Below are positions 50,504-59,987 of a DNA stretch of 64,000 nucleotides, piece by piece. Below the pieces are notes generated by a model that saw only the letters and a list, made by a program, of their open reading frames with translations, made no database searches and was not told the origin of the DNA. A program made the translations under genes and the position numbers. Numbering within the stretch: position 1 is the stretch's first letter; every line of letters starts with the position of its first letter. Source of the DNA: SAR324 cluster bacterium (GTDB lineage: Bacteria; SAR324; NAC60-12); NCBI GenBank assembly GCA_028281495.1, contig JANQJU010000077.1, forward strand, positions 50,565 through 114,564. The letters are read 5' to 3'.

Positions 50504-52003
50504 ATGGAAAATCCTTCAGAAAAATTGTTTATAGCTATTGAAAAAGGTGATCTTAGTAAAGTTAGAGTTTTACTAAATCAGGGTGTTAGTATCGACACAA
50601 AGAATTATTATGGGCTTACCCCACTATATTACGCAATAACACATCAGAAATGGGGGATAGCCAAATTTCTTGTGAGTGCCGGAGCTAATATTCATACAAA
50701 AATTGTTGATCCAAATTTTTCGGAGAAAGTTCAGCGAACAATGTTAAAAGATGCTGATAATTGTCTCAGCAGAGCGGTTTCAAGGGGTAACTTGGAAACT
50801 GTTAAACTCCTTGTTAAAAAAGGGGCTGATATTCAGTTTAGTAGTAGTAAAGGTAATCTATTACATTACGCTATAAAAGCAGATTCTTTCGATACAATTC
50901 AATATTTGGTTCAATTAGGCGTTAATATAAATGCTAGATCTACATGGCAAAATACACCGCTACACTTAGCAATTAGGCTACGAAGAAAAAGAGAGGTTAT
51001 CGTTTTCCTAATTGATAATGGTGCTCGTACAGATGTTTTAAACACAGATAACAAGTCTCCTTTAGATTTAGCGAGGGAGTATAGAAACTTTGTCGCTGAG
51101 GAGGTTCTATTAGGCAAGAATAAAGAATCTAAATATGGAAATATCTCTTCCCTAAAAGAGAAAAAGCATAACATGGATAGAATTATAAAATCGACACAAA
51201 ATGCTGTACCAGTTGGACCTTCAGCAAGGTCAAAAAAGGAAGAAGAAAAGATTTTGGAATTAGAATATGAAATTCAGACTTTAAATAAGAGAATCGGTAA
51301 CAGAGACGAAAAAATTCTTCATTTAGAAACCCAATTAAGACAAAAAGATACTGATAAAAATAATTTTTTAGCAAATAATAGACAACTTACTGATCAAATC
51401 AAAAACCTGAATAGTCAGTTGCAGGATAAAAATGAATTAACTGATTGGTCTCAGGAGCTTGAAAAAGAAGTAAGCAAGTTAGAACACTCTAATCGTTCTA
51501 AACAACAAACTATCGACGAACTTGAAAAAGATATTAAGTTTCACAAAGACAAGATAGTTGAAATTCATACGGCTCACAAAAGAGAAATCTCAGAACTACG
51601 TCAAACTTCAGGTACAATTGAGCGAGAAAGAGAATTGTCTATTCAAAGACAGCAAGAATTTGAAAAGAAAAGAGAAGCTGAGGAAGCAGAAAGAAAAAGA
51701 CTCGAAGAAGAGAGATTAAAAAGCGACTTAGAAAATGAAAATACTCGCTTGCGTAATGAATTAAAGACATTGAAAGATAATAATCCTTCTACAGCACGAA
51801 TCAACGAGTTGTTTAATAAGATAAGAATATTTGACCAAGCGCAGAAAAATGCCGAAGGCGATAGTGAAATTAGTGATGGTATGCGAAACCGACTCCTAGC
51901 TCAATTAGAAGATCTGTTTAATGCTGAAATGAGTGCTTTGGATTCTCACAATGATCATCTTGTAGGTGAAGCAGAAAGAGGCGATGATGGATATAATTAC
52001 TAA
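50504..52003 (+). CDS. Ankyrin-repeat / coiled-coil protein
   Basis: 499 residues. Five to six ankyrin repeats span about 1-205: EKLFIAIEKGDLSKVRVLLN, YGLTPLYYAITHQKWGIAKF, DNCLSRAVSRGNLETVKLLV, GNLLHYAIKADSFDTIQYLV, QNTPLHLAIRLRRKREVIVF. A long coiled coil (about 240-430) is rich in Lys/Glu (RQQEFEKKREAEEAERKRLE). The C-terminus is acidic (LVGEAERGDDGYNY). No enzyme motif or signal peptide. It is the first gene of a plus-strand run leading to the large ATPase, so a sensor or scaffold role is plausible (inference). The region is AT-rich and lacks a ribosome site before ATG 50504. Confidence 0.8.
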   Translation: MENPSEKLFIAIEKGDLSKVRVLLNQGVSIDTKNYYGLTPLYYAITHQKWGIAKFLVSAGANIHTKIVDPNFSEKVQRTMLKDADNCLSRAVSRGNLETVKLLVKKGADIQFSSSKGNLLHYAIKADSFDTIQYLVQLGVNINARSTWQNTPLHLAIRLRRKREVIVFLIDNGARTDVLNTDNKSPLDLAREYRNFVAEEVLLGKNKESKYGNISSLKEKKHNMDRIIKSTQNAVPVGPSARSKKEEEKILELEYEIQTLNKRIGNRDEKILHLETQLRQKDTDKNNFLANNRQLTDQIKNLNSQLQDKNELTDWSQELEKEVSKLEHSNRSKQQTIDELEKDIKFHKDKIVEIHTAHKREISELRQTSGTIERERELSIQRQQEFEKKREAEEAERKRLEEERLKSDLENENTRLRNELKTLKDNNPSTARINELFNKIRIFDQAQKNAEGDSEISDGMRNRLLAQLEDLFNAEMSALDSHNDHLVGEAERGDDGYNY

Positions 52004-52072
52004 GTTTATATTAACACTTGCCTCATATAAACTTATAGTTTATAATTTTACTGCAATTAATTATAAAACTAT

Positions 52073-52477
52073 ATGGGAGGAAATAGAAAAACCTACGGTG
52101 AAATAGTAACGAGAGACCTAAACGAGTTGCAGGAACAATTAGGTTATCAAGAAGAAGAATGGAATCATATCTATCAAAAAGAAAATGAACTAAGAGAGAG
52201 GCAAAGTGTTTTACCATATGATTTAGTTAGTAAGTCTTGGCAAGCATTGCGGGAGGAAAAACTTAGTTTACAACAAAGACATTACAAAGAAATGGTTCAA
52301 AAGTATGGCAATGTAATTGACCACCACCTGACACACTACCAAGAAGCTATACCAACAAATATTGATGCTTTTAGGTCTCTTTTGAGTTTAACCTACATGG
52401 GATCGCCCGTTATTAGGAATATAGAAGTTTTAATAGCTGAGTACGGTTTTCTTCAAGAATCTACTGAATCAGCCTGA
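52073..52477 (+). CDS. Small helical protein upstream of the large ATPase
   Basis: 134 residues, soluble, mostly helical (YGEIVTRDLNELQEQLGYQE, ...SLQQRHYKEMVQKYGNVIDH), with a C-terminal hydrophobic part (FRSLLSLTYMGSPVIRNIEV). Unrecognised. It is separated by only 9 bases from the ATPase gene and by 69 from the ankyrin gene, so it is probably part of one transcript. Confidence 0.65.
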   Translation: MGGNRKTYGEIVTRDLNELQEQLGYQEEEWNHIYQKENELRERQSVLPYDLVSKSWQALREEKLSLQQRHYKEMVQKYGNVIDHHLTHYQEAIPTNIDAFRSLLSLTYMGSPVIRNIEVLIAEYGFLQESTESA

Positions 52478-52486
52478 AGGGAGTAA

Positions 52487-55400
52487 ATGCCTCAAAAAAG
52501 GGAAATTTACCTTGGTAAAGATAGCCAAGGAAACGCAGTGTATTTTGACCGCGAATATCGCCGCTCACATACTCATATTTTAGGTGGTTCAGGAACAGGT
52601 AAAAGCAAGCTATTGGAACTCTTGATTCAACAAGATATGCAGTGGAAAAATGCTGGTTTGTGTCTTATTGATCCTCATGGAGAGCTTTATGACAATATAC
52701 TTGCTTATGCTTCACGCATGAAAAGCTTGGCAAAACGAGTCGTGCTTTTTCACCCAGACAATATTGAAAGTGAGTATTTCATCGGTCTCAATCCGTTTCC
52801 TCGAAGTGTCGAAGACCCCCAAACCATTACTCGCATTTTTTCTGAAGCGTGTATGAAAGCTTGGAAGCAGAATATGAACGAGTACCCTCGTATCAGCACA
52901 TGGCTTAACAACCTGTTCTACGTTCTTATTGAAAATAATCTTACCCTTCTCGAAGCTATCCCATTTCTCGATCCGCGTGGGCATGACTCTAAAATTGAAC
53001 GTCACGCTATGTTTCATCGAGTTGCGGAAAGAAACCGTCTGGTTTACAGCGATTGGGAAGCGTTCAATGGTACATCTCCTCAGCGTAGAGCTGAACTTAT
53101 CGAAGGAGTTGCTAATCGACTTCGACCTTTTTTAAGTCAAACAGTATTACAACAAATGTTTTCCAGCACGAAGTATGCTCTTAATTTTGAGCAACTAATG
53201 GAAGACGGAAAAATCGTGCTCATAAACCTGCACAATAAAAACGGTTCGTTTACCACAGAAGATGCGAATTTAATCGGAACGATGATCCTAAACGAAATAT
53301 ACCGTGTAGGTAAACGCCGAGATACCAGTAATAGCCAATTAAAGCCGTTTCGCGTGTATGTCGATGAGTTTCAGAATTTTCTGACTCGCGATATTGCAAG
53401 ATCACTAGATGAACTTAGAAAATACCGTATTTTTTTCACACTTTCCCATCAACATTTAGAACAATTAGCCGAAGAAGATGAGTATATCTACGCATCGGTT
53501 ATGACCAATTGTCGTAACAAAGTTGTTTTTAGTTTATCAGCTAATGATGCAGAGATAATGCAGAAGGAATTATTTACAGGTTTCCATGACTTACTGAAAA
53601 TCAAGTATCAACACGAAGTAAGAATTAATGAACCATATTTTGATGATACGCCTGTTGAGCAGGAGGTTAGGCGGCAGTCTGAAGCGACTTCCATGATAGA
53701 TGAAAGTTCAGAGGTGAAAAGGGAAGGAAAAGGAACACAAGAATCAAAAATTGTCAGTGAATCAGAGTCTGAAGCTCATTCACAAGATCGTGCGGAAAAT
53801 AAGATATATCAGGTTGTAGAAGTTATAAAAAATTCGACGGGGGAAACCAATATAGATGCCAAAACCCAAGTTATTACTGAGGCTGTAATAGAAGCATTAA
53901 GTGAAAGAAAAGGAAGAGAAAAAGCGAAGTCTCAAAGCGCCATAGAGCGGCACAGTAAATCAACTACTAATCGACAAGATACGATAGAACAAATTGCAAA
54001 AGTATTTGCTCAAACCCATTCTGACGCTTCGAGTCAATCAATAACACAGCAACTGGCAGATATTTTGGCGGAAAATGAAACCAAGACTGCAACCCATAGT
54101 GTTGCACATGCCGTAGCGGACATTCTAACAAAAACCAATACACACTCCGATGTAGAATCTTTATTTCAACAGGTTTCCAAGATCATTGCCGAATCAGAAT
54201 CCAAGCGGCAATCTGAGAGTTATTTGAGGAGCCAATCAACCAACGAGCGACGATCAAATACACAACAAGAAAATCGGCAAACTTCTAACGAACACCGAAC
54301 CGTTAATACACAAGGAGAGGAAATCAGTTCAGCAAGAATGAATGAATCTGGTAGTAGAACAGGTAAGAGCAAACGGGAATCTGAATCAAGAGGAAGAACC
54401 TCTGTTGATGAAAAGAAGGAGATTCACAATCCAGATGGGTTTTCTAAGTTTCAATTTAAAGGTGAGGGTCTGAGAACGTCTCACTCAAATGATAGAGGGG
54501 CGTTTGAAGAAAGCTTTGATCGATTTTCAAATCAAGAAACACAGAGACAAATAAGCAGTCGCAGCGATCAAGTCGCCAAAGTGATCTCGGATTCAGTCAG
54601 TAAGATTGTTGCTCAGATTCAGGAACAGACTGCGAGTATAACTCGGCAAAAAAGTTCCATTTCTGAACACTTGCGTTCTCAAACTCATCAAAGCACTGAC
54701 GGCAAAACAACAACCCAAAGTAGAACTTTTGCGGAATCAATCGGAAAACAAGAAAGTGATTTGGTAAATGATGTTGTTGCCCATTCAAATCAACATTCTT
54801 ACACTCAACAAAATTCTGAAATTAAAGCTAATGTAACTAGTCAAAGTGATACTCAAGTCACTACCGATCAAAATTCCAAAACTACCATTACAGCTTTAAG
54901 TGAAGCCATAGCTGACATAATGGAAACGCATGAATCTGACATGGTACGTGAAATTTTTGCTACAGCTATCAACAACACCAAACAAAAGAGTACCAACAAC
55001 TCCATTACTCATACGGTAAATAGTTGCACCTCAGAAGAACATGCGAATCAAAAGGTCGATACTCTGTCAGAAATAATGGGTAAAAGTTTCAATAGAACCA
55101 AGGCTCGAACCGAACAAACAAGTTCAACAAATTTTAGCAATGAATCCGAGGAAAGAGGTAATCGGAGTGCTACACAGACTACAAAAAACGAAACAATTGA
55201 TTACATTACTACATCTACACGCCAACAATTTATGCGTCAGGTTATTGAAAAACAGAAGCCTGATTTTTGGACTTTGCAAGATCTAGAATATTTCCGGCAA
55301 GCAGATCTAAAATTGCAGGATTCGGGAATTGCGACATTCAAATTTTGGCACAATGAACCAATAAGAGTAAAAATTGCTCATGTTCCAGAGATAAAAAGGC

Positions 55401-55867
55401 ACAAGCGGTACAAAATCACTGAAACGGCACTTGATAGACTGAATGGACATTTACCTGATACAACAGTTACTGAACTTGCGTTTTTTCAAGGTAGGATTTT
55501 TCCCAATGAAGACTCGTTGAAAAGAGCATTAGCTCGTAAGCTTGGTAACAACTTCTTATATGAATACGGTGAGATCATTTTACATCATACTCGCCAACCA
55601 ACACATTTAGATACAAAAATTGCGGAATTTGTCAGTGATGTTTACAAACAGCATCCATACTACTACGTGCCTCACGATCAACTTTACCAAGAAATATATG
55701 ATCGTCAAAAGCCATTCTTTGTACATCCATTTATTCCGCAGCAAAGAATCAAACGGATCAACGAAGAAGTAGTATCCATGAAGATAGTAGAGGAAGCCGA
55801 AGTTCCAGATCATCAAAGCGAAACAGATACTCACAAACCATCCATCGACGATTTTTTAAATGACTAG
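52487..55867 (+). CDS. VirD4/TraG/HerA-like ATPase with a ~515-residue insertion
   Basis: 1,126 residues. Residues 1-390 are the motor: Walker A in HILGGSGTGKSKLLELL (about 32-42), CLIDPHGELYDNILAYA, Walker B in VYVDEFQNFLTRDIARSLDE (about 287-306), and the sensor stretch FTLSHQHLEQLAEED. This is the fold of conjugative coupling and DNA-pumping ATPases. Residues about 395-910 are a Ser/Thr/Gln/Glu/Asn-rich stretch with weak repeats such as ADILAENETKTATHSVAHAV and QQVSKIIAESESKRQSES, without usual globular pattern. The C-terminal 215 residues resume folded sequence (EKQKPDFWTLQDLEYFRQAD, VKIAHVPEIKRHKRYKITET). It lacks membrane helices, unlike the paralogue at 59971-61527. It overlaps the next gene by 8 bases. 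Confidence 0.85.
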   Translation: MPQKREIYLGKDSQGNAVYFDREYRRSHTHILGGSGTGKSKLLELLIQQDMQWKNAGLCLIDPHGELYDNILAYASRMKSLAKRVVLFHPDNIESEYFIGLNPFPRSVEDPQTITRIFSEACMKAWKQNMNEYPRISTWLNNLFYVLIENNLTLLEAIPFLDPRGHDSKIERHAMFHRVAERNRLVYSDWEAFNGTSPQRRAELIEGVANRLRPFLSQTVLQQMFSSTKYALNFEQLMEDGKIVLINLHNKNGSFTTEDANLIGTMILNEIYRVGKRRDTSNSQLKPFRVYVDEFQNFLTRDIARSLDELRKYRIFFTLSHQHLEQLAEEDEYIYASVMTNCRNKVVFSLSANDAEIMQKELFTGFHDLLKIKYQHEVRINEPYFDDTPVEQEVRRQSEATSMIDESSEVKREGKGTQESKIVSESESEAHSQDRAENKIYQVVEVIKNSTGETNIDAKTQVITEAVIEALSERKGREKAKSQSAIERHSKSTTNRQDTIEQIAKVFAQTHSDASSQSITQQLADILAENETKTATHSVAHAVADILTKTNTHSDVESLFQQVSKIIAESESKRQSESYLRSQSTNERRSNTQQENRQTSNEHRTVNTQGEEISSARMNESGSRTGKSKRESESRGRTSVDEKKEIHNPDGFSKFQFKGEGLRTSHSNDRGAFEESFDRFSNQETQRQISSRSDQVAKVISDSVSKIVAQIQEQTASITRQKSSISEHLRSQTHQSTDGKTTTQSRTFAESIGKQESDLVNDVVAHSNQHSYTQQNSEIKANVTSQSDTQVTTDQNSKTTITALSEAIADIMETHESDMVREIFATAINNTKQKSTNNSITHTVNSCTSEEHANQKVDTLSEIMGKSFNRTKARTEQTSSTNFSNESEERGNRSATQTTKNETIDYITTSTRQQFMRQVIEKQKPDFWTLQDLEYFRQADLKLQDSGIATFKFWHNEPIRVKIAHVPEIKRHKRYKITETALDRLNGHLPDTTVTELAFFQGRIFPNEDSLKRALARKLGNNFLYEYGEIILHHTRQPTHLDTKIAEFVSDVYKQHPYYYVPHDQLYQEIYDRQKPFFVHPFIPQQRIKRINEEVVSMKIVEEAEVPDHQSETDTHKPSIDDFLND

Positions 55868-56810
55868 AAAATACACTTCAAAGCACAATCGGCAGAAGGA
55901 TGCTTTTCAGTTCGAGTTTAAGCAACGTGATGAGGATATTATCAGAGCGGTCAACAGTCACCGCTACCTGACCGTCAGCCAAATTCGTCGTCTTTTTTTT
56001 CCTACTGCCACGACCAACAAAAATACTCAGCGACGGCTCAAATATCTGTTTCACGCGGGCTATCTTGGCAGGCTAACACCCGATGAAGAACCCGGCAACG
56101 GCAGTTCCAGTTGTGCGTATTTCCTCGACAAAAAAGGTGCTGATTTCTTGCGTGATAACCCTCGTGATGAAAATGATAGAGTGTGGTTTTTGAAAAAATC
56201 AGGTGGGGTTGGTCATTACAAACTCGCTCATGCGTTGGCGGTTTCCGAGTTCCGCATTAACGTGGAACTGGCTATCAAAGACCATCCCATTTTCATGGTT
56301 CGTGACGTGGTAATGGACTTCCAAATCGAACAATCGTTGCGGCACGCTATCGGCAGTGGGCAATACCAATTCTTTGGTGACAAAAAGGTGCCTTACACGG
56401 GTGAATCATATCGTTTCATCCCTGATCTTCAGTTTGTATTGCAAGGACGCGAAGGCTACGAGCATCTGCAATCCCTGTTTTTTATAGAAGTAGATCGTGG
56501 CACGGAAGGTTTGAATGTCATCAAACGCAAGGTGGTAGGCTACAATATCTTTCACCGAGAGCAGTACCACAACCGCCTTGGTATCGGTGAGTTTGAAAAA
56601 GGTTTTAAGGTTTTACTGCAAACAACCTCGCCGAAACGTGCTGCTAATATCAGGCAAGCCTTGCAAAGTGTTGAGGGGAACCAGTTAGTGTCGATCACGG
56701 ATTATCCAGCGGTGAAAGCCGCATATACTTCAGAACCACCGCTGAATATTTTTACAGCCAATCTATGGACGAATAGTAAGGGGGAAGTGAGGTCGATTTT
56801 TAAGAGATGA
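55860..56810 (+). CDS. Replication-relaxation family protein (wHTH plus PD-ExD-like), copy 1
   Basis: 316 residues. The N-terminal winged helix (about 17-90: IIRAVNSHRYLTVSQIRRLF, TQRRLKYLFHAGYLGRL) and a following conserved region (GHYKLAHALAVSEFRINVEL) match the Pfam 'replication-relaxation' family found in conjugative elements. In the C-terminal part, FIPDLQFVLQG ... SLFFIEVDRGTEG has the spacing of a PD-(D/E)xK nuclease core with Asp in place of the usual Lys. Nuclease activity is therefore an inference. Translationally coupled to the large ATPase (8-base overlap). The paralogue at 59013-59987 is also coupled to an ATPase. Confidence 0.8.
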   Translation: MTRKYTSKHNRQKDAFQFEFKQRDEDIIRAVNSHRYLTVSQIRRLFFPTATTNKNTQRRLKYLFHAGYLGRLTPDEEPGNGSSSCAYFLDKKGADFLRDNPRDENDRVWFLKKSGGVGHYKLAHALAVSEFRINVELAIKDHPIFMVRDVVMDFQIEQSLRHAIGSGQYQFFGDKKVPYTGESYRFIPDLQFVLQGREGYEHLQSLFFIEVDRGTEGLNVIKRKVVGYNIFHREQYHNRLGIGEFEKGFKVLLQTTSPKRAANIRQALQSVEGNQLVSITDYPAVKAAYTSEPPLNIFTANLWTNSKGEVRSIFKR

Positions 56811-57014
56811 TTGATTTGATGATGTCTTTTAAAATTTGGTTCCAATTTTATCCTTTGGTGCCACCTGATGAAGAATCTTGGAACCCAGACAATTCATCAC
56901 AAATCTGGTTCCAATTATTTCTCACGGTGTCCACCTCACAATTGAGTTGGAACTACATAAAAATGTAAGTCTAACTTTTTATCATAGCGCATATATTCTA
57001 TAAGTAACAAATGT

Positions 57015-58826
57015 TTAACAAGATAAATCTTCTTGATTTACCAAGAAACTCTTGATTGCCCTCAATTCATTCGTTATTATTTTCCAGCTTTGGAGATTTC
57101 GGTCTACCAAAAAGGATTTTGATGTTTTTGAATGCCGAGAATTGGCTAAGTAATGCCGAAGTATCGGTGTTCCATTTTGAATTTCTTCATAGGTCGGAGG
57201 TTTTAGGAAAATCAACCGAAAAAGAGCATCCAAATTCTTGCGATTGTGGCTTGCTTCAAACCATTTATCGAGGTGTTCCAGAAAATATTTAGCATAGTGG
57301 ATCAATGATTCTATTTCATTCTCTGAAACGTCAGGTTTGTGATGGTTTTCTTTAGCATGGGCGATTTTAAGTTCTAAGTCTTCGATTTCGCTCTCAAACT
57401 CGGCAATGACCACTTGGCTGTTCAGTTGTTTTATTTTCTCAACGAGTCCTTTCTTCTCCATTTCTAACTTTTCAATATTATCTCTCAACTGCTCTGCATT
57501 CGCTATATATTTCTTTTCTGCTGATTTCCAGTGATCCCGCAATATCATTTCAAAGAGTTTGAGGTCATTGGGCTTATACTGAAGTGTTTGAAAAAATACT
57601 TGCATGGCTTCTTGCATGAGCGAACCACTGACCGCAAAGCGTTTGTGGTTACGATCACAGTGATAAGCAGGATACCGCTTACCTCCTTTGCCGGTGCTGG
57701 CACTCGCCATCAATGGTTTGTCGCAGACTGGGCAGCGTACCAATGCTTTATAAGGAAATTGCGGATTACTTGGGCGGTAGCTGCTTTTAGCTTTGTGGTC
57801 GTCATGTTTGATCAATTTATATTCGTCACCGATTTTAACGATCTTTTGTTTTCCCCTTTGGGCTTCGTTCCAAGTTTCGAGGCTCACTAAACCCTGAAAC
57901 TGCGCTTTGATCAATTTGTAGTTTGTCCATTTTTCACAAATAAACCCTGCATAAATTACCCTTGATCTGCGCTTCCTCATTTCTTTCAATGTGAGTGTTT
58001 TTCCTCCTTCCTTTCCAATCACAGTCCCTGTTACAGGATCGTGACGTTTCCGCATCGGTGTGCGAAACCCTCTTTGGTTATTAACATGATCTAAAATGTG
58101 TTGATCACTATACACACTGATTCCACTCAGTTCATAAATTGTTTCGTACCAATGGCTAGAATGAGGATCTGGCACAAGGATCGTTCTTTTCTTTCCCTCA
58201 ATATCTTCCGCTTTGGCGGTGAGGAAGCCATGCGGAGCGGGTCTTGTCCAATAGCCTTTTCTTACCAGACTGATTTCAGCACCAATGAGCCGTATTAGGA
58301 TTCGTCTTCGATCTTCAGTATCTGCCTGATTTTTAACAACCTCCGCCATTTCACTGCTGCTAAAGCAACTCCAACCGTATTTGAGTCCCAAGTGATCAAG
58401 AGCATTTTGGGGTGGTTGTACGATTCCGGGTACATCTTTCAAACTCACGGAATATTGAGCGAGTTGCCCTTTTAATGTTTGGTAAGGAGTCACACCATCA
58501 CGGTTGAAGCGGTCTAAGTCTCGGACAAAGACAGCGTGAATGAACCCTTCCAATTGCTTACAAAATGTAAGTAATTGGTGCCAGACTGGGCGGTCTATCT
58601 TCGTTCCTGTGTAGGACTCATAAAAGACGCGGATAACATAGTATCCTTGTCGTTCGGCAGACAGACGACAGACTTTTTCTTGGTCTTCCCAACTGTCGCC
58701 CTCATCAGCTTGTTTGCTGGTGCTTACACGACAGTAAATAATAGCGATCTTTAAGCCTTGTTTGAGGGCAAATTGAATAAGCGGTAGTGCTTCATTGATA
58801 TTCATTGATTGTAAGTTAAGGCTCAT
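57015..58826 (-). CDS. Large serine recombinase
   Basis: 603 residues. ATG 58826 has GGGGAG 8 bases upstream. The catalytic N-terminal domain reads IAIIYCRVSTSKQADEGDSW, with nucleophile Ser35, and VFVRDLDRFNRDGVTPYQTL. A recombinase DNA-binding domain (RPAPHGFLTAK, RSRVIYAGFICEKW), a zinc ribbon (RCPVCDKPLMAS ... YHCDRNHK) and a coiled-coil arm (about 440-500) follow. This is the layout of phage and ICE integrases that join attP and attB. The element already has a tyrosine integrase at tRNA-Pro, so this gene may belong to a second, nested element or do another job. It overlaps the 66-residue gene by 11 bases and ends the minus-strand operon. Confidence 0.92.
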   Translation of the reverse strand: MSLNLQSMNINEALPLIQFALKQGLKIAIIYCRVSTSKQADEGDSWEDQEKVCRLSAERQGYYVIRVFYESYTGTKIDRPVWHQLLTFCKQLEGFIHAVFVRDLDRFNRDGVTPYQTLKGQLAQYSVSLKDVPGIVQPPQNALDHLGLKYGWSCFSSSEMAEVVKNQADTEDRRRILIRLIGAEISLVRKGYWTRPAPHGFLTAKAEDIEGKKRTILVPDPHSSHWYETIYELSGISVYSDQHILDHVNNQRGFRTPMRKRHDPVTGTVIGKEGGKTLTLKEMRKRRSRVIYAGFICEKWTNYKLIKAQFQGLVSLETWNEAQRGKQKIVKIGDEYKLIKHDDHKAKSSYRPSNPQFPYKALVRCPVCDKPLMASASTGKGGKRYPAYHCDRNHKRFAVSGSLMQEAMQVFFQTLQYKPNDLKLFEMILRDHWKSAEKKYIANAEQLRDNIEKLEMEKKGLVEKIKQLNSQVVIAEFESEIEDLELKIAHAKENHHKPDVSENEIESLIHYAKYFLEHLDKWFEASHNRKNLDALFRLIFLKPPTYEEIQNGTPILRHYLANSRHSKTSKSFLVDRNLQSWKIITNELRAIKSFLVNQEDLSC

Positions 58827-59016
58827 TGATATTACTCCCCTTGTCTTCGGGTTGTCGAGGGGTTGTGGTATCTTTCATCTGCTGTTTTTCCTGAAAATAG
58901 CTATCGGTGACAATGACGGCAAATTGGTACAAATCGTCAATGATTTCCTGAATTTCCTCATCACTCAATGAGTCATCACCTAAAATCTGCCGAGCTTGTT
59001 GAACGGTGACTCTCAA
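58816..59016 (-). CDS. Small acidic protein in the recombinase operon
   Basis: 66 residues. The start is a TTG whose TTGA overlaps the stop of the upstream gene, as often seen in coupled genes; no ATG start is available. It has VTVQQARQILGDDSLSDEEI and QEIIDDLYQFAVIVTDSYFQ, then a charged Pro-rich tail. It overlaps the recombinase start by 11 bases. Function unknown; it might assist the recombinase as a directionality factor, but there is no direct evidence. Confidence 0.6.
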   Translation of the reverse strand: MRVTVQQARQILGDDSLSDEEIQEIIDDLYQFAVIVTDSYFQEKQQMKDTTTPRQPEDKGSNINEP

Positions 59017-59987
59017 TTATTTGCAGTTATTGGTTTTGAATTGATCCCCACCACGTCAGCACAGCCCTTTTTGATGTACCTTGCCCTGATTACACCGTGG
59101 CTCAATACTTCGCTGTGAGTGGAGAACAAAAAGGAGTCTCGTAAGTGGGGTTGTAGCTCAAGAGCTTCCAAACATTTGGCGATTCGTTGCCCTGATGTGG
59201 TGACGAAAAGAACTCTTGCCCCACTAAAGCGTTCAAAATTGGGTGCGATGCTTTGGAAGTCATTGCTTATAAATGCCTGTTGGTAGTTCCCGAAACGTTT
59301 CCTCAAGTCTCGGTGTTTTGTTGAAATAACGGTTTCGGTCTCCATATCAATTTCGAGGAAAAACAAGGCTTCCAGCGAGTTACTAAGTTTTCTTAAGATG
59401 AAAGTAGCATCGGGTTTGATGGTGGTTGGTTCCCCCTCAATGGTTGTGTTGATCACCAGTTGTTTTTTGTCGGGGTAACGTTGCCACTCTGGGACAAAAA
59501 GCATGATTTCATGGCTGCTGAAATTATTCGCCTCACATTCCAAAGCTACCCAGAAATCAACCAAATGTTTGCGGTGTTCGTAGTTGGCTAGGGTGATCGG
59601 CTGGGCGTGGTAGGTGAATGTTTGTTCGGCAAACTCTGACAGTTGGCAGTTTTTAAGGTATTTGAATCCTTGCTGTGTCAGATAATACAAACGTTCCAGC
59701 GAACCAATGCCACGCCCTTTGCTGTAGGTATGGAAGGCAATGAATTTCCTATCAGTAAGGTGCTGCAAGGCAACGTAGACCGTGTTTTTGTGATGTGTGG
59801 GGTACACCAGCCGTTTGATTTGCATGGGGGTGAGTCGCTGCATTTTGTGCAGGAAATAGAGAATAGAAATACGGTGTTCATCCAACGCTTTCGCTGTTGG
59901 TTTTGGATTCTGCTTTTCCTCCACCACATGCCGAATGTAGTGCTGCACGGTTTCTGGGTGCCGGTGGTCTTCAAGGGGTAATGTCAT
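59013..59987 (-). CDS. Replication-relaxation family protein (wHTH plus PD-ExD-like), copy 2
   Basis: 324 residues. The winged helix (about 35-105: ISILYFLHKMQRLTPMQIKR, VYVALQHLTDRKFIAFHTYS) is followed by NYEHRKHLVDFWVALECEAN. The nuclease-like core is TIKPDATFILRKL ... EALFFLEIDMETETV, again PD...ExD, then a conserved SGARVLFVTTSGQRIAKCLE. The order of parts is the same as in the copy at 55860-56810. It overlaps the end of the upstream ATPase gene by 17 bases. It probably works with that ATPase on element DNA. Confidence 0.8.
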   Translation of the reverse strand: MTLPLEDHRHPETVQHYIRHVVEEKQNPKPTAKALDEHRISILYFLHKMQRLTPMQIKRLVYPTHHKNTVYVALQHLTDRKFIAFHTYSKGRGIGSLERLYYLTQQGFKYLKNCQLSEFAEQTFTYHAQPITLANYEHRKHLVDFWVALECEANNFSSHEIMLFVPEWQRYPDKKQLVINTTIEGEPTTIKPDATFILRKLSNSLEALFFLEIDMETETVISTKHRDLRKRFGNYQQAFISNDFQSIAPNFERFSGARVLFVTTSGQRIAKCLEALELQPHLRDSFLFSTHSEVLSHGVIRARYIKKGCADVVGINSKPITANN

